From contig NZ_QWLM01000014.1 in assembly GCF_003515945.1 (NCBI RefSeq), positions 1 to 64,000 on the forward strand: a DNA stretch of 64,000 nucleotides, in the 5' to 3' direction. Made by a program: the position numbers and the translations under genes. The first letter of the stretch is position 1, and the number at the start of each line of letters is the position of its first letter. The stretch comes from Dermacoccus abyssi (lineage in GTDB: Bacteria; Actinomycetota; Actinomycetes; Actinomycetales; Dermatophilaceae). The notes under the pieces are model-generated. The model was given only the letters and a program-made list of their open reading frames with translations, made no database searches and was not told the DNA's origin. This document shows positions 27,099 through 35,672 of the stretch, piece after piece.

Positions 27099-28246
27099 AG
27101 CGCTCGACCGTGTGGAAGAACATCGCACTCCTTGCCCTGGCGGCCCTGGTGTTCGCCGTCGCACTGCTCATGGGCGCCCGCTCCGGAGGTGAGTTCGGCG
27201 GGACGGATGCCGCCGCCTCCGAGCAGATCGAGGCCTCGAACAAGGACTACGAGCCGTGGTTCTCGCCGATCTGGGAGCAGCCCGGCGGCGAGGTCGAATC
27301 CGGCCTCTTCGCGCTGCAGGCAGCGATCGGCGCCGGCGTTCTCGGCTTCGTGCTCGGCACGTTCCGCGAGCGCCGTAAGCGTTCGACGGAAACGGCGCCG
27401 AACGCCGACGACTCCCCGCAGAACGCCGCACGCGCCCCCCGAGTCGACAACCCGCAGCAGCTGACCGTGGGAGCCAGGACGGGCTCCGGCCCGGCCGTCG
27501 ATCGCGCCGCCTGGAGCAACAGGTGGCGCGATCGCTCCGTTCTCGAGAAGTCGGTGCTCAGTCTCGGCCTGCTCGTCGTCGCCATGGTGACGAGGGCGCC
27601 CTGGCTCCACGCCGCCCTCGTCGTGGTCTGCCTGGTCGCCATCCTCGTCGGCGCCCGCGTCGAACCGAGGCTCGCCTCGCGCGTGCTCACGCTGCCGGTG
27701 GCGTTCATCGTGATCGGCGCACTCGCTGCCGCGGTGTCGATCGGCCACCCCGCTCCTGACGCCGTGTGGTCGTTCGGCCCGTTCTGGTCGGCGCCGGCGT
27801 CGATCGAGCGTTCCGTCGAGACAGTCGGCCGCTCACTCGCGGCGGCCTCGGCCCTCATGATGCTTGCCCTCACCACCCCGATGACCGACCTCCTGACGGC
27901 GGCCCGTCGCGCCAAGGTGCCCGCGACGATGGTGGAGATCGCGGGCCTCGTCTACCGGATGCTCTTCGTCCTCCTCGACGTGGCAGGGAACGTCCGCGCG
28001 ACGCAGGAGGCCCGACTCGGGTACGCGTCTCCGCGCATCGCCCGGGCCAGCGTCGCGTCGTTGCTGTCCGCCACGCTCCGAACGGCCTGGGTGCGGGCTC
28101 AGCGTCTCGGCGAAGGGCTCGAAGGGCGCGGCTTCGACGGCGCGCTCGTCGTCACGCCCCGGGCGCAGAACGTCTCAGTGCCGTTCGTCGGCCTCAGCGC
28201 TTGCGTGGTCATGGTGCTGGGCGTCGTCGCGGTGATGACCCGATGA
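27095..28246 (+). CDS. Fused cobalt transporter subunits CbiN-CbiQ
   Basis: One uninterrupted frame of 383 residues combines two normally separate subunits. Residues 1-100 are CbiN-like: a helix [18 protein letters not shown], a periplasmic segment with [21 protein letters not shown], then a second helix [13 protein letters not shown] hydrophilic linker of about 50 residues follows. From about 145 the CbiQ transmembrane subunit begins ([20 protein letters not shown]), including [20 protein letters not shown] and ATQEARLGY, with the coupling-helix [17 protein letters not shown] and RGFDGALV. It overlaps cbiM and cbiO by ATGA at both ends. CbiN and CbiQ are usually two genes; the fusion would fix their 1:1 ratio. 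Confidence 0.88.
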   Translation: MKRSTVWKNIALLALAALVFAVALLMGARSGGEFGGTDAAASEQIEASNKDYEPWFSPIWEQPGGEVESGLFALQAAIGAGVLGFVLGTFRERRKRSTETAPNADDSPQNAARAPRVDNPQQLTVGARTGSGPAVDRAAWSNRWRDRSVLEKSVLSLGLLVVAMVTRAPWLHAALVVVCLVAILVGARVEPRLASRVLTLPVAFIVIGALAAAVSIGHPAPDAVWSFGPFWSAPASIERSVETVGRSLAAASALMMLALTTPMTDLLTAARRAKVPATMVEIAGLVYRMLFVLLDVAGNVRATQEARLGYASPRIARASVASLLSATLRTAWVRAQRLGEGLEGRGFDGALVVTPRAQNVSVPFVGLSACVVMVLGVVAVMTR

Positions 28247-29061
28247 GTGCGCTCGCCCTGCACGGGGTCAGCGTCCGGTACGGCCGCGACGCGTGGGTGC
28301 TGCGCGACGCCGACGTGGAGGTCGAGGCGGGCCGTCGCCTCGCGCTCATCGGCGCCAATGGTGCGGGCAAGACGACGCTCCTGCGGACCTTGAGCGGCAG
28401 CCTGCGGCCCACCGCCGGCGAGGTCCTCGTCGACGAGACGCCCCTGAACTTCAAGCGCACAGCACTCACCGCCCACCGCCGCGCCGTGCAGCTCGTCCTA
28501 CAGGATCCGGACGATCAGCTCTTCTCCGCCGATGTCCACGCCGAGATCTCCTACGGTCCCACCAACCTCGGCCTCGACCTCGACGCCGTCCGTGCGCGGG
28601 TGGCCGAGACCGCTGAACTGTTGGGCATCACCGAGCTGCTCACCCGCCCCGTGCATCACCTCTCGTACGGCCAGCGCAAACGCGTCGCCCTCGCCGGCGC
28701 CGTGGCGATGCAGCCGCGCTTCCTCCTGCTCGACGAGCCGACGGCCGGCCTCGACCCCGCCGGATGCGCGGCTCTCCTCGCGTGCCTCGGGCGGCTCGAA
28801 GGCGCGGGCACGACCGTCGTCCTGTCGACCCACGACATGGCGCTCGTGTGGGAGTGGGCCGACACCGTCACGCTGCTCGACGCCGGGCGTGCTGTCAGTG
28901 ACGACGCCGGCGCCCTCCTGGGCGACGCCGACCTCCTGCGTCATGCGCAGCTCGATCGACCGTGGCAGGCGGACCTTCTCGATGCCGCAGGCCTCCCCGT
29001 CTCGGCAGCCGACCGCCCGCGTTCCCGCGCTGACGTTCTGGCGGCAGCCCTCCACCGCTGA
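28243..29061 (+). CDS. cbiO: Cobalt ECF transporter ATPase CbiO
   Basis: 272 residues, ABC ATPase that powers cobalt import with CbiM and CbiNQ. Walker A is GANGAGKTTLL, Q-loop VLQDPDDQLFS (the DPDDQ form typical of ECF ATPases), signature LSYGQRKRVALAG, Walker B FLLLDEPTAGLD and switch His in STHDMAL. The ATG at 28243 overlaps the preceding stop. Only one ATPase gene is present, so a homodimer is expected. It ends at a hairpin terminator. Confidence 0.95.
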   Translation: MSALALHGVSVRYGRDAWVLRDADVEVEAGRRLALIGANGAGKTTLLRTLSGSLRPTAGEVLVDETPLNFKRTALTAHRRAVQLVLQDPDDQLFSADVHAEISYGPTNLGLDLDAVRARVAETAELLGITELLTRPVHHLSYGQRKRVALAGAVAMQPRFLLLDEPTAGLDPAGCAALLACLGRLEGAGTTVVLSTHDMALVWEWADTVTLLDAGRAVSDDAGALLGDADLLRHAQLDRPWQADLLDAAGLPVSAADRPRSRADVLAAALHR

Positions 29062-29077
29062 ACGCCGCACAACGAAA

Positions 29078-29117
29078 CGAGCGGCCGGCCCACGATTGTT
29101 CGTGGACGGGCCGCTCG
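29078..29117. terminator. Terminator between cbiO and fbaA
   Basis: The stem CGAGCGGCCGGCCCACGA / TCGTGGACGGGCCGCTCG around a TTG loop lies between converging genes. Confidence 0.8.
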
Positions 29118-29140
29118 CGTCGAACGACTCGGGTGAGGCG

Positions 29141-30181
29141 TCAGGCCTTCTTGGCGCCCTGGCTCTTGCCGGCGGAGCCGAGGTGCTCACACGCCTCGAC
29201 GACGCGCTTGGCCATGCCCTCTTCGCCAGCCTTGCCCCAGGCGCGCGGGTCGTACTGCTTCTTGTTGCCGACCTCGCCGTCGATCTTGAGGACGCCCTCG
29301 TAGTTGCCGAGCATCCAGCCGGCGATCGGGCGGGTGAAGGCGTACTGCGTGTCGGTGTCGACGTTCATCTTGACGACGCCGTATGACACGGCCTCCTTGA
29401 TCTCCTCCTCCGACGAGCCCGAGCCACCGTGGAAGACGAGGTGGAACGGCTTGTCCTCGGCCTCGGAGAACTTGGCCTTGACGGCGTCCTGCGCGTCCTT
29501 GAGCACGGACGGGCGCAGCTGGACGTTGCCCGGCTTGTAGACGCCGTGCACGTTTCCGAAGGTGAGGGCCGTCATGTAGTACACGTCGGTACCGGCGCCG
29601 AGAGCCTCGGCCGTGGCGATGGCGTCCTCGGGCGTGGAGTACAGCTGGTCGTTGATCTCGTTGTCGACGCCGTCCTCTTCACCGCCGACGACACCGACCT
29701 CGATCTCGAGGATGATGTTCGCCTGCTGGCACTTGTCGAGCAGCTCCTTGGCGATCTCGAGGTTCTCCTCGAGCGGAACGGCCGAACCGTCCCACATGTG
29801 CGACTGGAAGTACGGCTGACCGCCGTCCTTGACGCGCTCGATCGAGGCGTCGACGAGCGGGCGGACGAAGCTGTCGAGCTTGTCCTTCGGGCAGTGGTCG
29901 GTGTGCAGGGCGATGTTGACGTCGTAGTTCTTCGCCACCTCGTGGGCGAAGGCCGACATCGCGAGGGCGCCGGTGACCATGTTCTTCACCGTGGGGCCCG
30001 AGAAGTACTCGGCGCCACCGGTGGAGACCTGGATGATGCCGTCCGAACCGGCCTCGGCGAAACCACGGATGGCGGCGTTCAGCGTCTGCGACGACGAAAC
30101 GTTGATGGCCGGGTACGCGAAGCCCTCACGCTTCGCGCGGTCGAGCATCTCGCGGTAAACCTCGGGGGTTGCGATGGGCAT
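29141..30181 (-). CDS. fbaA: Class II fructose-bisphosphate aldolase
   Basis: 346 residues, type A class II aldolase, splitting fructose-1,6-bisphosphate in glycolysis with Zn2+. Zinc and substrate motifs: NIALHTDHCPKD (metal His), SHMWDGSAVPLEENLEIA, LEIEVGVVGGEEDGV (metal Glu), FGNVHGVYKPG (metal His), HLVFHGGSGSSEEEI (metal His) and VKMNVDTDTQYAFTRP. Start ATG 30181 has AAGGGAG about 5 nt upstream. It is monocistronic between a terminator and the divergent region. Confidence 0.97.
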   Translation of the reverse strand: MPIATPEVYREMLDRAKREGFAYPAINVSSSQTLNAAIRGFAEAGSDGIIQVSTGGAEYFSGPTVKNMVTGALAMSAFAHEVAKNYDVNIALHTDHCPKDKLDSFVRPLVDASIERVKDGGQPYFQSHMWDGSAVPLEENLEIAKELLDKCQQANIILEIEVGVVGGEEDGVDNEINDQLYSTPEDAIATAEALGAGTDVYYMTALTFGNVHGVYKPGNVQLRPSVLKDAQDAVKAKFSEAEDKPFHLVFHGGSGSSEEEIKEAVSYGVVKMNVDTDTQYAFTRPIAGWMLGNYEGVLKIDGEVGNKKQYDPRAWGKAGEEGMAKRVVEACEHLGSAGKSQGAKKA

Positions 30182-30341
30182 GTCCACTCCCTTGTCGATC
30201 TGCGGTTCGTGGGCCGTACCGGGTGCTGGCACGGCCGTCCGATTCATCCTTTCACGCACCACACGGACGTGGGCGTTACGTCGCCGGACGGGCCGAGGAG
30301 TGAGCAGCGATGCTCAGCTTTCGGACACTGACACTGCGGGG

Positions 30342-31082
30342 TCATTCGCCGATGCGCTGGCCGAACACGTGCCGGCGGATCCAGGCGTGCATCGTGACGG
30401 CGGCCGCGGCGCCGGCGTTGATCGAGCGCGTCGAGCCGAACTGCGCGATGTCGAGAACGATGTCGGCCTTCTCGAGCGCTTCCGCGCTGACGCCAGGGCC
30501 CTCCTGACCGAACAGCAGGACGCAGTGTCGCGGCAGGTCGAACGTCTCGAGGGGCACGCTGCCCGCGACGTTGTCGATGGCGTAGACGGGGATGCGCGTC
30601 GCGTTACCCGCGGCGTCAGCCGGGCCGGCAGTCGCCGCCCACATGAGCAGGTCGTCGACCGACGGGTGGTGCATCTCGTGCTGGTACCGGTCGGTCACCA
30701 TCGCGCCCCGACGGTTCCACCGGCGCCGGCCGACGATGTGGAACGCCTTGGCGTTGAACGCGTTGGCCGTGCGGATGACGGAGCCGATGTTGAAGTCGTG
30801 CTCCCAGTTCTCCACCGCCACGTGGAAGTCGTGCCGCGACTCGTCGAGGTGCCTGACAATGGCGTCGTGGCGCCAGTATCGGAACCGGTCCTCGACGTTG
30901 CGGCGGTCGCCGTCACGCAGGAGTTCCGGGTCGAAGCGAGCGTCGAGTTCACCGTCGTCATCGAGCGGCCACGGCCCCTGCCACGGTCCGACCCCGACGA
31001 CGTGATCCGGACGTTCCCCGCTCGCTTCACCCACGAGCGTCAAGGGTAGTGGCCGCCCCGGCGGCCCGCGCGAACCTCTCAT
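30342..31082 (-). CDS. TrmH/SpoU-family RNA 2'-O-methyltransferase
   Basis: 246 residues. The three SPOUT motifs are present: NIGSVIRTANAFNAKAFHIV with the catalytic Arg, VLLFGQEGPGVS forming the knot that binds SAM, and FGSTRSINAGAAAAVTMHAW. It should methylate a ribose 2'-OH in tRNA or rRNA; which nucleotide cannot be told. The N-terminal 60 residues are variable. I list ATG 31082 (GAGGGG upstream); a start near 31043 is also possible. It diverges from the DedA gene, and the two leaders overlap. Confidence 0.88.
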   Translation of the reverse strand: MRGSRGPPGRPLPLTLVGEASGERPDHVVGVGPWQGPWPLDDDGELDARFDPELLRDGDRRNVEDRFRYWRHDAIVRHLDESRHDFHVAVENWEHDFNIGSVIRTANAFNAKAFHIVGRRRWNRRGAMVTDRYQHEMHHPSVDDLLMWAATAGPADAAGNATRIPVYAIDNVAGSVPLETFDLPRHCVLLFGQEGPGVSAEALEKADIVLDIAQFGSTRSINAGAAAAVTMHAWIRRHVFGQRIGE

Positions 31083-31134
31083 TTGCCCCTCACCGCCGCG
31101 GCGTTGCTCACAGGCCCCACACCGGCCACCCCGG

Positions 31135-31140
31135 TACGCT
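31135..31140 (+). promoter_or_regulatory. -10 box of the dedA-like gene, leaderless layout
   Basis: TACGCT with 7 nt to GTG 31148. Confidence 0.5.
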
Positions 31141-31147
31141 CGACAAC

Positions 31148-31831
31148 GTGATGCATGCCCTCGGCCCCGACTTCATGGACCCGAACTACCTCCTCAGCCA
31201 CTTCGGCGGAGCGTTCTTCTGGGTCTCCCTCGCCATCGTCTTCGTCGAGTGCGGACTGTTCTTCCCGCTCCTTCCCGGCGACTCCCTGCTCTTCGCCATC
31301 GGCATGTTCACCGCGACGTCGGCGACGAGCGGCTTCGACATCCCGCTCTACGTCTCGCTGCCCGCGCTGTGCATCGCGGCGTTCCTCGGCAACGTCGTCG
31401 GCTACGAACTCGGACGCCTGCTCGGCACACCGCTGTACGAACGCGACGGCAAGGTCCTCAAGAAGAAATACTTCGAACAGACCAACGCGTTCTTCGACAA
31501 GCACGGCAACAAGGCCCTCGTCATCGGCCGATTCGTGCCCATCGTGCGCACGTTCATCACCGTCGTTGCCGGCGCCAGCCACATGGAGCGCAAGCGCTTC
31601 TTCACGTGGTCGGCCGTGGGCGCCGTGCTGTGGGTCTTCTCCATCACGTTCGCCGGGTATTTCCTCGGTAAGGCCTTCCCCGGCCTCGGCAAGAACATCG
31701 ACATCGCCATCATGGCCATCGTCCTCGTGAGCGTGCTGCCGATGGCCTACGAGTGGTTCGCCCACCGCCGTCGCACCAAGGCTCTCGTCAAGGAAGCCGG
31801 CGACATCATCGACCACGACCCGACGAACTGA
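31148..31831 (+). CDS. DedA-family membrane protein
   Basis: 227 residues. DedA (SNARE-associated) family members are polytopic inner-membrane proteins acting as lipid flippases or envelope homeostasis factors. Here: FVECGLFFPLLPGDSLLFAIG, the hallmark acidic E/D motif; AAFLGNVVGYELGRLLG; and FGRFVPIVRTF-type sequence (IGRFVPIVRTFITVVAGAS) with the conserved arginines. About five to six helices. GTG 31148 (or ATG 31151 next to it) follows a TACGCT box, so it is probably leaderless. It ends in a basic tail and a strong terminator. Confidence 0.9.
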   Translation: MMHALGPDFMDPNYLLSHFGGAFFWVSLAIVFVECGLFFPLLPGDSLLFAIGMFTATSATSGFDIPLYVSLPALCIAAFLGNVVGYELGRLLGTPLYERDGKVLKKKYFEQTNAFFDKHGNKALVIGRFVPIVRTFITVVAGASHMERKRFFTWSAVGAVLWVFSITFAGYFLGKAFPGLGKNIDIAIMAIVLVSVLPMAYEWFAHRRRTKALVKEAGDIIDHDPTN

Positions 31832-31857
31832 CTTGCTCGCCGCATTGCGCGGCTCGA

Positions 31858-31893
31858 CCTCAGGCCCCCGAGAAGGTTCTCGGGGGCCTGAGG
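31858..31893. terminator. Terminator after the dedA-like gene
   Basis: A perfect 17-bp stem, CCTCAGGCCCCCGAGAA / TTCTCGGGGGCCTGAGG, with a 2-nt centre, followed by TTTTC. Confidence 0.9.
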
Positions 31894-31984
31894 TTTTCTC
31901 GCGCGATACAACACGGTTCGGAAGATGCCCTCGTTTGCGTGTTGCACGCTCACGACGGCGACATCGCGGGCCCCCCGGGGCCAC

Positions 31985-31990
31985 TAGGAT
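31985..31990 (+). promoter_or_regulatory. -10 box of the hisN-like gene, leaderless layout
   Basis: TAGGAT with 7 nt to GTG 31998. Confidence 0.55.
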
Positions 31991-31997
31991 CGGACGC

Positions 31998-32765
31998 GTG
32001 GATACCCAGGCCGTCCTGACCATGCTGCAAGAAGCCGCCGACGAGTTCATCAACCCCCGATTCGAATCCCTCGCCCGACACGAGGTCATGGAGAAGAACC
32101 CCGGCGACCTCGTGACGGTCGCCGACCGCGAGGCCGAGGTCGCCATCACCGCCCGCCTGCTGGACGCCTACCCGGACGCACTCATCGTCGGCGAGGAAGC
32201 GGTCGCCGCCGACCCGAGCATCCTCGGCCGAACCGAGCACGCCGATCACTGGTTCACCGTCGACCCGGTCGACGGCACGAAGAACTTCGTCCACGGCTCC
32301 CCCGACCACGGCGTCATGGTGGCCGAGATGCGCGGCGGCGACGTCGTCCGCAGTTGGATGTGGCAGCCGCAGCACGGCGTCGCCTACGTCGCGGAGAAGG
32401 GCGCAGGGGCGTTCCGCAACGGCGAGCGCATCGCCCCGCGCACCGTCGGCGAGGTTGCCCAGGGCGTCACGTCGCGCCCCACCCGCGTCGGTGAGTCGCT
32501 CGACGGCCTGCCGCCGCTCAAGCTCTCCTGGGTGTGCTGTGCCGTCGACTACCCCCAGATCGCCTCCGGCGGCGCCGACTACATCCTCTACGTCACGACG
32601 AAGCCCTGGGACCACGCACCCGGCGCGCTGTTCATCCGCGAATCGGGTGGTGTTTCCGCCTACGCCGACGGCACCGACTACGACCCGCGCTTCGAGCGCA
32701 CTCCGACTCCGCTGCTCGTCGCCGCCGACCCGCAGCTGCACGAGCGCCTGCGCTCACACCTCTGA
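31998..32765 (+). CDS. hisN: Inositol monophosphatase-family phosphatase, probable histidinol-phosphatase
   Basis: 255 residues. The metal-binding motifs of the FIG/IMPase superfamily are complete: DREAEVAI, GEEAVAAD (metal Glu), FTVDPVDGTKNFVHGSP (metal Asp pair and Thr) and TTKPWDHAPGALFIRESGG (metal Asp). Actinobacterial enzymes of this type commonly remove phosphate from histidinol-phosphate, which supports HisN; inositol phosphatase activity is the alternative. GTG 31998 lies 7 nt behind TAGGAT. It is followed by a long terminator. Confidence 0.82.
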   Translation: MDTQAVLTMLQEAADEFINPRFESLARHEVMEKNPGDLVTVADREAEVAITARLLDAYPDALIVGEEAVAADPSILGRTEHADHWFTVDPVDGTKNFVHGSPDHGVMVAEMRGGDVVRSWMWQPQHGVAYVAEKGAGAFRNGERIAPRTVGEVAQGVTSRPTRVGESLDGLPPLKLSWVCCAVDYPQIASGGADYILYVTTKPWDHAPGALFIRESGGVSAYADGTDYDPRFERTPTPLLVAADPQLHERLRSHL

Positions 32766-32775
32766 CTCGGCGCCA

Positions 32776-32832
32776 GCGATGACGACGAAGGGGCGAGGAC
32801 CACCACGGTCCTCGCCCCTTCGTCGTCATCGC
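32776..32832. terminator. Very long terminator hairpin after hisN
   Basis: The 26-bp stem starts GCGATGACGACGAAGGGGCG and is exact to its complement ending GTCGTCATCGC, with loop ACCAC, between converging genes. Confidence 0.9.
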
Positions 32833-32852
32833 GGGTTTTCCTGGGTGGACGC

Positions 32853-33530
32853 TCAGGCGAGCCGCTCCGACGCCGGCGCCTGGGCGACGGCCTCGGCGAT
32901 CGGCACGTCACCGTCGGTGAACGGCAGCGCCTTGCCGATCGTGGAGTCGTCGGCGAGCACCGCGGCGATGACGCGGGCCACGTTGGCGCGCGACGCCTTC
33001 ACGTCGCCGCGCGTCGTCGTGATCTCGATCGAACCGCTCGGCTCGTCCAGCGACAGCGCCGTCGGCCCGACGAGCGTCCACTTCAGCGACGTGCCGCGCA
33101 GGTGTTCGTCCGCCTCCGCCTTCGCCTGAGCGTAGGTGTGGAAGTCGTTGTCCTCGGGCACCCCGTGATCGAGCGATGCGCCGAGGTAGGACACCATGAC
33201 GTAGCGCTCGGGCCCGACGGCGGACGCAGCGTCCATCGTGCGGATCGCGGCGTCGCGGTCGACGGCGATGGTGCGCTCCGGGTCACCTCCTCCGGCACCG
33301 GCCGACCACACGAGAGCGTCGAAGCCCTGCTCGGTGAAGAGCTCCTTGATCTCCTCGGTGCTGAGGGCGGAGATGTCGGCGACGAGCGCAGTGGCTCCGG
33401 TCGCCTCGACGTCGCCCACGTGGTCAGGGTTGCGCACGATGGACGTCACCTCGTGCCCTGCCTCGACGAGCAGCGGTGCGGTGAGCAGTGCGATCTTGCC
33501 GTGTCCTCCGACGATTCCGACGTGTGCCAC
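32853..33530 (-). CDS. NAD(P)H-binding oxidoreductase (atypical SDR, NmrA/YwnB-like)
   Basis: 225 residues with an N-terminal Rossmann motif, VGIVGGHGKIALLTAPLLVE, using the GxxGxxG dinucleotide pattern of atypical short-chain dehydrogenases. VMVSYLGASLDHG, TYAQAKAEADEHLR and LKWTLVGPTALS are typical of YwnB/NmrA-like members, which often lack a clear catalytic Tyr. Function unknown; redox sensing or flavin/NADPH-linked stress roles are known in the family. GTG 33530 has AGGAGG 4 nt upstream. Confidence 0.82.
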   Translation of the reverse strand: MAHVGIVGGHGKIALLTAPLLVEAGHEVTSIVRNPDHVGDVEATGATALVADISALSTEEIKELFTEQGFDALVWSAGAGGGDPERTIAVDRDAAIRTMDAASAVGPERYVMVSYLGASLDHGVPEDNDFHTYAQAKAEADEHLRGTSLKWTLVGPTALSLDEPSGSIEITTTRGDVKASRANVARVIAAVLADDSTIGKALPFTDGDVPIAEAVAQAPASERLA

Positions 33531-33613
33531 GGGACCTCCTCGGTCGATTGCGTTGGTCCTTCCTGACAACGGCGACGGTGCCGTCTCTATGCCCACGCTG
33601 TCAATTCGCTCGC

Positions 33614-34618
33614 TCAGTGAGCGGCCAGCACCTCGTAGCTCGCGGCCACGCGCTCGCGCCACCACGCCTCGCGCTCGGCGCTCGCCCGGTAGCGCTCGAG
33701 GCGTTCTGGGTCGAGCGCACGCGCGTCGTCGATCTGAGCGACTGTGAGGTTGCCGCCCACCGGCACGAGCGACCGTTCGACGACGTCGCCGTCGAGCAGG
33801 TTGATCGTGCCCAGGCCACACGCGTGGTCAAGTTCCGGCAGTGCCGCCGCGAGCGCCAGGCCCGCCGCCATGCCGGGGCTCGAATCGAGCGCGGAACTGA
33901 CGACCATGGGCAGGCCCGTCTCCTCCGCGATGCGCAGCGCGCCCGCCACCCCGCCGAGCGGTGCAACCTTGACGATGGCGAGGTCAGCGGCATGGAGTTC
34001 GACGACGCGCAGGGGGTCGTCGGCCTTGCGGATGGATTCGTCGGCGGCGATGCGCACGTCGACGCCCGATGCGGCGAGGCTTCGGCGCACGCGCGCCAGG
34101 TCGTCGACCGGCATGACGGGCTGCTCGACGTATTCGAGGTCGAAGGCCGCGAGCCGCGTGATGGCTGCGACGGCGTCGTCGACGCCCCAGCCGCCGTTCG
34201 CGTCGAGGCGCACTCTGCCTTCGGGCCCCAGCCCGTCACGCACCGCGGCGACGCGGGCAACGTCGTCGTCGAGCGCCTGCCCCTTCTCCGCCACCTTGAC
34301 CTTGGCCGTCGAGCAGCCGTCGAAGCGCGCGAGCACCCGCGGCACGTCGGCCGCCGGGACGGCCGGCACGGTGGCGTTGACGGCGACGACGTCACGCACC
34401 GGCTCGGGCCACCCCACGTACGCAGCCTCGAGGGCGGCCGCGAGCCATCGTGATGCCTCGTCCGGCTCGTACTCGAGGAACGGGGCGAACTCCCCCACGC
34501 CGCAGGGCCCCTCGATGTAGGCGATCTCGCGGTGCTGCACGCCGCGAAAGCGCGTGTTGAGCGGCAGTGAGACGGCCTTGAGGCCGTCGAGCAGGTCGGA
34601 GAGCGGGGGCAACGCCAT
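33614..34618 (-). CDS. menC: o-Succinylbenzoate synthase MenC
   Basis: 334 residues of the enolase superfamily, dehydrating SHCHC to o-succinylbenzoate in menaquinone synthesis. Catalytic Lys is in TAKVKVAEKG (KxK); metal ligands are in RVRLDANGGWG, LEYVEQPV and IAADESIRK; the second Lys is in AIVKVAPLGGVAG. Start ATG 34618 is 6 nt behind TAGGCT. menB, menE and menA lie 4-9 kb away, separated by unrelated genes, so the pathway is loosely clustered. Confidence 0.92.
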   Translation of the reverse strand: MALPPLSDLLDGLKAVSLPLNTRFRGVQHREIAYIEGPCGVGEFAPFLEYEPDEASRWLAAALEAAYVGWPEPVRDVVAVNATVPAVPAADVPRVLARFDGCSTAKVKVAEKGQALDDDVARVAAVRDGLGPEGRVRLDANGGWGVDDAVAAITRLAAFDLEYVEQPVMPVDDLARVRRSLAASGVDVRIAADESIRKADDPLRVVELHAADLAIVKVAPLGGVAGALRIAEETGLPMVVSSALDSSPGMAAGLALAAALPELDHACGLGTINLLDGDVVERSLVPVGGNLTVAQIDDARALDPERLERYRASAEREAWWRERVAASYEVLAAH

Positions 34619-34624
34619 GATCGA

Positions 34625-34630
34625 AGCCTA
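34625..34630 (-). promoter_or_regulatory. -10 box of menC, leaderless layout
   Basis: TAGGCT on the minus strand with 6 nt to ATG 34618. Confidence 0.55.
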
Positions 34631-34697
34631 GGACCAGGTCAGATGCGCGGCCCGTGGGACCCGACGCCCGCTCCAGTGCGAACGTGGCTGCCCGGCG

Positions 34698-35060
34698 TCA
34701 TCGGCGAGGGCTCGCGTTCTCCTGCTGCGCGCAGCCGATGCACAGCGTCGCTGTCGGCCGCGCTTCGAGGCGCTCATCGCCGATTGGCCCACTACAGCGG
34801 GCACAGGTGCCGTACGCGCCGTCGTCCAGACGCCGCAGGGCCGCCTCGATTTCACGCAGCTGTTCGCGCCCCTCCTGCGCGAGCGACGCGACCTGGGCGC
34901 GTGAAACGGCCACTGTCGAGCCCTCCGGATCGTGCTCGTCGTCGAGGTTGCTGTCGCGCACCGACTCGACGATGTCGGCGAAGCTCTCGTCGAGCCCCTT
35001 GAGCCGCTGCGTCGTCTCGGCACGTTTGGTGAGCAGCGCGGCGCGTGCATCGAACGTCAT
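34698..35060 (-). CDS. DksA/TraR-type zinc-finger protein
   Basis: 120 residues: an N-terminal coiled coil (about 8-75) and a C-terminal four-cysteine zinc finger, GTCARCSGPIGDERLEARP then ATLCIGCAQQ. This is the TraR/DksA fold, whose members reach into the RNA polymerase secondary channel. The acidic pair at the coiled-coil tip is not obvious, so a direct stringent-response role is uncertain. ATG 35060 lies 6 nt behind TACGCT; the longer open frame upstream is not used. Confidence 0.87.
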   Translation of the reverse strand: MTFDARAALLTKRAETTQRLKGLDESFADIVESVRDSNLDDEHDPEGSTVAVSRAQVASLAQEGREQLREIEAALRRLDDGAYGTCARCSGPIGDERLEARPTATLCIGCAQQENASPRR

Positions 35061-35066
35061 CCCGTC

Positions 35067-35072
35067 AGCGTA
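35067..35072 (-). promoter_or_regulatory. -10 box of the DksA-like gene, leaderless layout
   Basis: TACGCT on the minus strand with 6 nt to ATG 35060. Confidence 0.5.
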
Positions 35073-35216
35073 GACAGGCGCCGCAGTCGAACCACGTGGG
35101 AGGTCGGCCGCCGTCCGGGTGACGTTCTGGTGAACAACGCCTTCGACCGCGTCACGGCGCGTCATACGCATTTAGGTTCTTGTCATCGGGGAACGCCATC
35201 TGAGGGAGCAATCGTC

Positions 35217-35666
35217 ATGGAGTTTTCGACAACGTAGGAAATTCACGCGGACCTCGCGACGGTCTGGGCCGCACTCGGCGACCCGCAGAACCGGGTGAAG
35301 TGGATGGATGACCTCACCGACGTGAAACCTGAGGACGGTACGACGGCCCCCGGGCCCGGCGCTCGGTACAGGGCCTCCCAGGCCTGGTGGCGCTTCGACA
35401 ATCAGCGCCTCACGATCCACGACCACCAGCCGAACGAGCGCCTCACGTACTCCGCGGAGACCACCGGCGGCGGCGTCACGTTCGAGTACACGCTGCGCCA
35501 GGTGGACGAGCGTCACGTCGCTGTCCACTTCCTGCTGCGCATGGACAGCACATTCGCCAAGGTGAACGCGTCCATGAGCGGCCCGCTGCTCGAGAAGAAG
35601 CTGAACGCCGAAGCCGCACAGCTTCGCGACTACTGCGAAGCGCAGGCGTCGACCCGCACCGCGTGA
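35217..35666 (+). pseudogene. SRPBCC-family protein with an amber stop at codon 7
   Basis: From ATG 35217 (GAGGGAG Shine-Dalgarno 8 nt upstream) the frame reads MEFSTT, then TAG at 35235-35237, then EIHADLATVWAALGDPQNRV and on to a normal end at 35666. The parts either side of the stop together make the beta1-helix start of an SRPBCC (START-like, polyketide cyclase-type) domain of 149 residues; TFEYTLRQVDERHVAVHFLL is a later strand pair. A GTG at 35295 could start a shortened protein, but it would lack the first strand and helix. Simplest view: a recent nonsense mutation in an otherwise intact gene. Readthrough or sequencing error are alternatives. Confidence 0.6.
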
Positions 35667-35672
35667 AGCGCG

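Noticed and set aside
32060-32075. TTCGAATCC, resembling a tRNA T-arm
   Set aside because: Lies within the hisN coding sequence with no acceptor or anticodon stem around it.
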